Assembly (NCBI GenBank): GCA_046714175.1
Contig: JBKKBI010000011.1
Span: 1-35,949 of the forward strand
Length of the DNA: 35,949 bases
Reading direction: 5' to 3'
From: UBA11373 sp046714175
GTDB taxonomy: Bacteria > Actinomycetota > Acidimicrobiia > Spongiisociales > UBA11373
Shown here: piece by piece, positions 31,462-35,949 of the stretch
Numbering within the stretch: position 1 is the first letter of the stretch
Layout: each line of letters begins with the position of its first letter
The notes under the pieces: model-generated
Database searches by the model: none
Seen by the model: only the letters and a program-made list of their open reading frames with translations
What the model was told of the DNA's origin: nothing
Made by a program: the position numbers and the translations under genes

Positions 31462-31932
31462 TTACCCTTGGTATTGCCGGAGCGACGATCCGGGGTTCTC
31501 GCCTTCCATCACCTTTTCCAGCAGGCTGGCGAGGGTGGCCGCATCGGTGTCATTGAGATGCCGCCCGAGGTGCCGCTGGATGCCGCGCAACACCAACGGT
31601 CCGGCGCGGCGCTGCACCTCGCGCCCCTCGGCGGTGAGCACGACTTCGAGGCCGCGGCGGTCGCTGGGGCACACCCGCCGCTCCACCAGACCGGCGGCTT
31701 CGATGCGGTCGACCAGTCGGGTGGCGCCGCTGGGGCTGAGGGTGGCAAGATCGGCAAGATGATGCATCCGCATCGCGCCACCGGCGAGCCGGAGCTCGAC
31801 CAGGACCTGGTACCAGCTGAGGGGGAGGCCGCGTTCCGCCAGCGCCTCGTCGAGGGCGTTGGTGACCCCGGCGTGAACCCGGAGCAGCCCACGCCAGGAG
31901 CGAAGCCGGCTCTCGTCGGGGATGCGTTTCAT
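31462..31932 (-). CDS. MarR-family transcriptional regulator
   Basis: A 156-aa winged-helix dimeric regulator. The recognition region includes MHHLADLATLSPSGATRLVD then RIEAAGLVERR, followed by the wing CPSDRRGLEVVLTAEGREV, all in MarR order. It is divergent from a yceI-type gene, and the 76-bp gap between them contains two tandem imperfect palindromes that are probably its operators, implying autoregulation and control of YceI. ATG 31932 is 7 nt from TACGAT, a leaderless arrangement. Confidence 0.9.
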   Translation of the reverse strand: MKRIPDESRLRSWRGLLRVHAGVTNALDEALAERGLPLSWYQVLVELRLAGGAMRMHHLADLATLSPSGATRLVDRIEAAGLVERRVCPSDRRGLEVVLTAEGREVQRRAGPLVLRGIQRHLGRHLNDTDAATLASLLEKVMEGENPGSSLRQYQG

Positions 31933-31939
31933 GGTGCCA

Positions 31940-31945
31940 ATCGTA
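31940..31945 (-). promoter_or_regulatory. -10 box of the marR-type gene, leaderless type (TACGAT)
   Basis: On the minus strand TACGAT is followed by TGGCACC and then ATG 31932. The tandem operator lies immediately upstream of it. Confidence 0.5.
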
Positions 31946-31954
31946 CGGGGAATA

Positions 31955-31985
31955 AGTTGCTTAGGTCAATAGTTGCAAAGGTCAA
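31955..31985. promoter_or_regulatory. Tandem MarR-type operator sites, 16-bp period
   Basis: AGTTGCTTAGGTCAA (31955-31969) and AGTTGCAAAGGTCAA (31971-31985) match at 13 of 15 positions. Each is an imperfect palindrome (TTGC...GTCAA). They occupy the space between the marR -10 and the yceI -10 (TATCGT, 31987-31992), so one regulator could control both promoters. Confidence 0.6.
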
Positions 31986-32008
31986 GTATCGTAAGAGATG
32001 GAGGAGAC

Positions 32009-32560
32009 ATGACCGCACCCACCGCCACCCTGCCCGCAGCAGGCACCTGGACCTTTGACGGGAGCCACACCTCCGTCGGGTTCGTGGCCAGGCACCTGAT
32101 GATCACCAAGGTGCGCGGAACCTTTGGCGCGGTGACCGGCTCCGTGGTCATCGGCGACCGGCCCGAGGAGTCGACAATCGAGGTCGCCATCGGTACCGCC
32201 TCCGTGGACACCGGTTGGGCCGACCGCGACGCCCATTTGCGCAGCCCTGACTTTTTTGACGTAGAGCGATTCCCCGAGATGCGGTTTGTGAGCACCTCGG
32301 TGGAAGCGCACCATCACGGATGGCGGATGCACGGCGACCTGACCATCAAGGGCGAGACACGCCCGGTGGCTCTGGACTTCGATTTCGAGGGGATCGCCAC
32401 CGACCCATGGGGCAAGCCCCACGCCGCATTCTCCGCTCGCGCCGAGATCGATCGGGAGCAATGGGGACTGAATTGGAACGTGGCGCTCGAGACCGGCGGC
32501 TGGTTGGTGTCGAAGAAGGTGACCATCGAGATCGAGACCCAGCTGGTGCCCGCCGTCTGA
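32009..32560 (+). CDS. YceI-family polyisoprenoid-binding-like protein
   Basis: A 183-aa beta-barrel (lipocalin-like) protein with no signal peptide. Family blocks are GTWTFDGSHTSVGFVARHLM, VRGTFGAVTGSVVIG, DAHLRSPDFFDVERFPEMRF, DLTIKGETRPVALDF and IDREQWGLNWN. YceI proteins bind long isoprenoid-like lipids and are often stress-regulated, and a divergent marR neighbour is common. ATG 32009 has a strong GGAGGAG ribosome-binding site and a TATCGT -10 at 31987, so unlike its neighbours this mRNA has a leader. Confidence 0.92.
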   Translation: MTAPTATLPAAGTWTFDGSHTSVGFVARHLMITKVRGTFGAVTGSVVIGDRPEESTIEVAIGTASVDTGWADRDAHLRSPDFFDVERFPEMRFVSTSVEAHHHGWRMHGDLTIKGETRPVALDFDFEGIATDPWGKPHAAFSARAEIDREQWGLNWNVALETGGWLVSKKVTIEIETQLVPAV

Positions 32561-32585
32561 GAGGGCGCTCGCCCGACGAAACCAA

Positions 32586-32616
32586 CCGGCCCGGGCGTGC
32601 AAGCGGCTCGGGCCGG
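32586..32616. terminator. Hairpin between convergent yceI and arsenate reductase genes
   Basis: CCGGCCCG and CGGGCCGG form a perfect 8-bp stem, extendable by three inner pairs including a G-T wobble. It lies in the gap between converging genes. Confidence 0.5.
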
Positions 32617-32662
32617 CGGCTATTCGGCCGACTCCTCCAGGGTGCGCCTGAGCAGGGGGAGG

Positions 32663-32678
32663 ATAACGAATATGTTAT
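32663..32678. promoter_or_regulatory. AT-rich palindrome ATAAC-GAATAT-GTTAT (ArsR/SmtB-like operator candidate)
   Basis: An unusually AT-rich 16-bp inverted repeat in a GC-rich background, overlapping the stop of the arsenate reductase gene. Half-sites of this type are typical of ArsR/SmtB-family operators. No arsR gene is present here. Confidence 0.35.
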
Positions 32679-33109
32679 GTGGGTGACGCCGGGCTGGAAA
32701 CCTCGAGGCTGGCCAGGAGTGCTCGCACCCGTGACGCGATCTCGTCGCGCACTCCCCGCACGAACTCGATTGGCTGATCGGAGGGATCGGGGAGGACCCA
32801 GTCCTCATAACGGCGCCCGGGGTAGAAGGGACAGGTGTCCCCGCACCCCATCGTCACGACGACGTCTGCAGCCCGCACCGCGTCGTCGCTCCACCGCTGC
32901 GGGACCTGTCCGGAGATGTCGATGCCGACCTCGGCCATCGCCTGCACAGCCGCGGGATTGACTCCCGCGGCGGGTTCGGACCCACCGGAGAACACGGCCA
33001 CTCCATCGCCAGCGAGATGTCGCATCCATCCGGCCGCCATCTGAGATCTGCCGGCGTTGTGCACGCATAGGAAGAGCACCGTGGGGCGAGCGTTGCCGGG
33101 GCCGGACAT
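32675..33109 (-). CDS. Arsenate reductase / low-molecular-weight phosphatase family (ArsC-like)
   Basis: A 144-aa cytoplasmic protein. The N-terminal P-loop CVHNAGRSQMA (C-x5-R-S) is the nucleophile loop of LMW protein phosphatases and thioredoxin-coupled arsenate reductases. The later MGCGDTCPFYPGRRYEDWVL segment supplies the second and third redox cysteines, and VLPDPSDQP the general-acid Asp, favouring arsenate reduction over phosphatase activity. No arsB/acr3 or arsR gene is adjacent, so resistance genes would have to be elsewhere. ATG 33109 has TAAGGT 6 nt upstream. It is divergent from a lipoprotein gene. Confidence 0.88.
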   Translation of the reverse strand: MSGPGNARPTVLFLCVHNAGRSQMAAGWMRHLAGDGVAVFSGGSEPAAGVNPAAVQAMAEVGIDISGQVPQRWSDDAVRAADVVVTMGCGDTCPFYPGRRYEDWVLPDPSDQPIEFVRGVRDEIASRVRALLASLEVSSPASPT

Positions 33110-33115
33110 GTGCCG

Positions 33116-33121
33116 ACCTTA
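33116..33121 (-). promoter_or_regulatory. -10 box of the arsenate reductase gene, leaderless type (TAAGGT)
   Basis: On the minus strand TAAGGT is followed by CGGCAC and then ATG 33109. Confidence 0.4.
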
Positions 33122-33201
33122 TGGGAACCGCCCCGGCGAGTCAATCGTCGCGCAGTCTTCAGCACCTACGCTGCGGTGTCTGGCTCTTCCCGGGAGGCGA
33201 C

Positions 33202-34260
33202 GTGAACCACCGAATCGCGCTCCGAGTCGCCCTGGTTGCTCTCCTGCTGGCAGCGTGTGACTCTGGCGGTTCCGGAGCCACCACCACCACGCTCGTCGCC
33301 ACCACAACGGCGTCGGTTCCGGTGGTGGGGGTGGATGCGATCGCCCTGGAGGTGGTCGGGGACGCCATGGGCGCCGACTGGGTCGAGGAGTTGTTCCTGC
33401 CCTACGGCGATACCGAGGACACGCTGGGCACCTCACCGGGTGGAGAGGGCGGTTCGTTGGATCTGGGGCCGGAGTATGGCGCCCAAGCCCCCGACGGGAC
33501 TTGGTGGTTCCTCGATGCGGCCAAGACCCGGCTGGCCCGCTTCGGTGCCGACGGAGCGTATCTCGGCGCGGTGGCCCTCCCCGCAGATCTACTGGTGGGC
33601 GGGGTCTACTTCCAGTTCCAGCTGCCGCGGGTGCTCGCTGATGGCACTCTGGTGGCGTTCGGTTTCCGTGTCGACAGTACCGCGATGTTGCGCGCCGCCG
33701 GGTCCGGGGTCGATCAAGCGATGTTGGCGGGAACGGTGCTGCCCCGGGTGGACGACGGTGTGCTCGCCTACGGCTTCGACGACACCGGCGCGCTGCTGGC
33801 CGTGGACCCGATCGCCGGCACCGCCCAGCCCGCCGAGTGGATGCGGACCCAGGCCGGAACCCGTTTCCACTTGGAGGTGACGGAGGGAGGTTTACGCATC
33901 GTGCTCCCCGATGCCCCGATCACGGTCGACCGGGTGCTCCAGCTGGTCACTGCGGCGGATGCAACTATTCCCGCCTTCGGTGGGATCCAGGTCACAGGAA
34001 CTGCCGACGGATCGATTCACGTGCTCATCCTGGGATCGTCATCGGCCGACGAGACCGCCCAGCTGGGGGGACTGGTCACCATCCTTCCCGACGGGACCGT
34101 GACCGCGCCGGTGCCGGTGCGGAACCCCTTCACTTCGTCCGATCCGGGGAGTCCGGCACAACTCGGTGCCGCATTTGGCGCGGAGAACCCGTGGTTCATG
34201 GTGGTCGACACCGATGGGGTGCGCGTGTATCGACTGATCGGGTACCGCGCCGAACCGTGA
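33202..34260 (+). CDS. Predicted lipoprotein with a beta-propeller-like body
   Basis: A 352-aa protein with signal peptide MNHRIALRVALVALLLAAC and lipid Cys19, then a Gly/Ser/Thr-rich linker. The remainder has repeated Asp/Gly turn segments (PDGTWWFLDAAKTRLARFGA, ADGTLVAFGFRVDS, FDDTGALLAVDP, ILPDGTVTAPVPV) that suggest a propeller. I recognise no specific family or activity. GTG 33202 has GGGAGG 5 nt upstream and gives the signal peptide at the true N-terminus, unlike the in-frame extension to 33121. Confidence 0.7.
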   Translation: MNHRIALRVALVALLLAACDSGGSGATTTTLVATTTASVPVVGVDAIALEVVGDAMGADWVEELFLPYGDTEDTLGTSPGGEGGSLDLGPEYGAQAPDGTWWFLDAAKTRLARFGADGAYLGAVALPADLLVGGVYFQFQLPRVLADGTLVAFGFRVDSTAMLRAAGSGVDQAMLAGTVLPRVDDGVLAYGFDDTGALLAVDPIAGTAQPAEWMRTQAGTRFHLEVTEGGLRIVLPDAPITVDRVLQLVTAADATIPAFGGIQVTGTADGSIHVLILGSSSADETAQLGGLVTILPDGTVTAPVPVRNPFTSSDPGSPAQLGAAFGAENPWFMVVDTDGVRVYRLIGYRAEP

Positions 34261-34291
34261 TGGCATCGGCTCTAAGGGAATTCGAGGCGGT

Positions 34292-34360
34292 TCAGTTCCT
34301 GGTGAAGCGCCACCCTCCGAACACGATAAGCAGAATGATGATGATCAGGATGATTTCCAT
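34292..34360 (-). CDS. 22-residue single-helix membrane peptide
   Basis: A very short minus-strand gene encoding MEIILIIIILLIVFGGWRFT followed by RN: one hydrophobic helix with a positively charged C-terminus. It is supported by GAGGAG five bases before ATG 34360 and by a clean stop. It resembles the starts of small hydrophobic proteins (DUF3309-like), but I cannot assign it. It lies alone between a lipoprotein gene (convergent) and the RNA methyltransferase gene (divergent). Confidence 0.55.
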   Translation of the reverse strand: MEIILIIIILLIVFGGWRFTRN

Positions 34361-34453
34361 GAGCGCTCCTCAACATGTTGGCTCCCGGTCGAGTGTAGGG
34401 AGACCGAGTTCCTGTGCCCGGCCCGCGAAAGAGTCCCTTGCGGGTGGTTTCCG

Positions 34454-35653
34454 ATGATCGAACTCGAGCCCACGAACATCGCCCACGGTGGTGAGGCGGT
34501 GGCCAGGGTCGACGGCAAGGCCCACTTCGTCGATGGAGCCATGCCCGGGGAGCGAGTTAGCGGCGAGGTGGTCAGGGACGGGGGAGCCTGGGCAAGGGTC
34601 GAGCTGCGCCAGGTGCTGCAGGCCTCGCCGCATCGGGTCGAGCCACCATGTCCCCACTTCGGGGTGTGCGGCGGATGCCAATGGCAATTCGCTGACTACC
34701 CCACCCAGCTGGAGTGGAAGCGCGACATCCTTGCCGGGCAACTGTCTCACCTCGGGCGGGTTGCCGTGCCTCCGATGCGAAAGACGGTTGTTGCCGGCGA
34801 GCCATGGAAGTACCGCAACCGCGCCGACTTCGATGTGATCGAGGGCCGCCCAGCCTTTCACCGCAGGCGTAGTCACACACTCGAGCCGATCGATCACTGC
34901 CTCCTGCTCGATGAGCGCTTGGCGGAGTTGCATCGGCGCCTCGGCGACCTCACCGGGGTGCGTCGACTCACACTGCGAGTGGCGGCGAGCACCGGCGAGT
35001 TGCTGGCCGTAGTGACCGGTGCGGTACCGGTTCAGGCTGCCGGGTGGAGGTGTGGTTTGGTGCAGCGCCGGAGCAGTGAGTTGTCTCCGCTGCGCGGTTC
35101 CGGATCGGTCGTCGAAACCGTGGCCGGGGTGGAGTTCCGCATCAGCGCTGACGCCTTCTTCCAGAACAACACCCCGGGAGCGGAGGCACTGATCCTTCTG
35201 GTCGCAGAGGCTTTGGCTCCCCAGCAGAGCGAGACGATGCTCGACGGCTATTCCGGCGGTGGTCTGTTCGGGCTCACCGTGGGCCGCAGTGCTGGGCGGG
35301 TGGTGGCCGTGGAGTCGGATCCGCTCGCCCTCGGCGACCTGCGGCACAACGCGGCCGGGTTCGGTGGCGAGCACCGGGTGGTCGCCGACCGGTTTGAGGT
35401 CGCCCAGATCGGGTGGCGGTGGGACGTGGCCGTGGTGGACCCGCCCCGGGACGGCCTGGGAGCGGCGGGGGTGGAGGCGGTGACGCGGGGACGTCCCCGA
35501 GCCATAGCGTACGTCTCGTGCGATCCAGCATCGCTCGCCCGCGACTGCCGCCACCTCGCCGTTGCCGGATACCGCCTGGATTGGGCGACCCCGGTCGATA
35601 TGTTCCCGCAGACCTTTCACATCGAGACGGTGGCGGCGTTCACAGTGCGGTGA
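34454..35653 (+). CDS. TrmA/RlmD-type class I SAM-dependent RNA 5-methyluridine methyltransferase
   Basis: A 399-aa enzyme predicted to methylate a uridine C5 in rRNA or tRNA. The N-terminal TRAM domain (about residues 1-57) has ELEPTNIAHGGEAVARVDGK. The iron-sulfur cysteines are in CPHFGVCGGCQWQF (about 66-79). The middle RNA-binding domain contains the FRISADAFFQNN motif. The SAM-binding Rossmann domain has the motif I region LDGYSGGGLFGLTVG, the acidic VVAVESDPLA, and VVDPPRDGLG. The catalytic cysteine lies in AYVSCDPASLARD. Whether it is closer to TrmA or RlmC/D cannot be settled from motifs. Confidence 0.9.
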   Translation: MIELEPTNIAHGGEAVARVDGKAHFVDGAMPGERVSGEVVRDGGAWARVELRQVLQASPHRVEPPCPHFGVCGGCQWQFADYPTQLEWKRDILAGQLSHLGRVAVPPMRKTVVAGEPWKYRNRADFDVIEGRPAFHRRRSHTLEPIDHCLLLDERLAELHRRLGDLTGVRRLTLRVAASTGELLAVVTGAVPVQAAGWRCGLVQRRSSELSPLRGSGSVVETVAGVEFRISADAFFQNNTPGAEALILLVAEALAPQQSETMLDGYSGGGLFGLTVGRSAGRVVAVESDPLALGDLRHNAAGFGGEHRVVADRFEVAQIGWRWDVAVVDPPRDGLGAAGVEAVTRGRPRAIAYVSCDPASLARDCRHLAVAGYRLDWATPVDMFPQTFHIETVAAFTVR

Positions 35654-35764
35654 AGCGAGTCGTGAGGTCGTGAGTCGGGAGGGGAGGGGTGCCGGTTGCC
35701 CGTTGCCCGCAAGAGGACATCGGCGTTATCGCCTCCCGCAGCCGAGCCCATTGGCCGGGGACTA

Positions 35765-35949
35765 CTAGCCCCGCTTGGTTGCGGACTGGTAGCGGCGCAC
35801 CGCCAGGGGAGCGAACACGGCGATGATGCCCACCACCCAGATCAGGGTGTACAGAGCGGCGTTGCGCAACGGCCACACGGTGGGTTCGGGGATCCCAGCC
35901 GGGAGGTTGCCGAAGAGGTCGCGGGCCGCATGGGTGATCCGGCCACGGT
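35765..35949 (-). CDS. ABC-2 type transporter permease, C-terminal fragment (gene continues past window)
   Basis: A minus-strand frame open from the window edge ends with TAG at 35765-35767. The 60 residues include ITHAARDLFGNLPAGIPEPT, then a hydrophobic helix ALYTLIWVVGIIAVFAPLAV and a positively charged end RRYQSATKRG. The pattern of LFGN, a Pro-rich turn, a last helix and VFAPLAVRRY is the typical C-terminus of drug/daunorubicin-type ABC-2 permeases. The start and partner ATPase would lie to the right, outside the window. Confidence 0.72.
   Translation of the reverse strand, partial: RGRITHAARDLFGNLPAGIPEPTVWPLRNAALYTLIWVVGIIAVFAPLAVRRYQSATKRG

Overview
The window reads as chromosomal DNA of a high-GC Gram-positive, most likely an actinobacterium and possibly of the class Acidimicrobiia (inference). 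Supporting signs are uniformly GC-rich codons, an actinobacterial-type initiator tRNA with a C1/U72 mismatch, a large UPF0182 membrane protein, a SARP/BTAD regulator, and many start codons that sit only 6-8 nt after a TANNNT -10 box, as expected of leaderless mRNAs.

Layout. 1-6210 (+): the tail of an unidentified gene, an FGGY sugar kinase and a complete nucleoside-type ABC importer (fused double ATPase, two permeases, BMP lipoprotein), mostly with ATGA/GTGA overlaps. 6299-13774: housekeeping genes, namely bioY, a DUF6159 membrane protein (-), a PDZ/Lon-like membrane protease, a DivIVA-like coiled-coil protein with a phage-head-type Cys/His tail, and UPF0182. 13842-17898 (-): a spermidine/putrescine-type ABC operon (potA-potD-hairpin-potB-potC). 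18011-18084: initiator tRNA-fMet with a clear promoter.

18043-26573 is the most unusual part. The 3' 43 bp of the tRNA-fMet gene, from the anticodon loop onward, is repeated perfectly at 26531-26573, so about 8.5 kb is bracketed like an element integrated at a tRNA. Two more tRNA 3'-end copies with their own terminator hairpins lie near the left end, followed by a fragment of a TIR/WD40-type gene. The cargo is a TIR-TM protein with a cysteine-paired outer domain (-). Divergent from it is a two-gene unit with only 2 nt between the genes: a 955-residue regulator-cyclase (SARP wHTH-BTAD, cyclic-nucleotide-binding, helical repeats, SLOG-like, class III nucleotidyl cyclase) and a 987-residue TIR-TM-WD40 protein. 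No integrase was found. I propose that this is a Pycsar-related but differently assembled cyclic-nucleotide/TIR signalling or defence module. That function is an inference from domains.

26648-35949: a mosaic of small units. These are a DHFR/RibD-like reductase, a PepSY protein, two lipoproteins, an AzlCD exporter pair, a Rieske-FAD reductase, a MarR/YceI divergent pair with tandem operators, an ArsC/LMW-PTP-type arsenate reductase, a 22-residue membrane peptide, a TrmA/RlmD-type RNA methyltransferase and the C-terminus of an ABC-2 permease at the edge.
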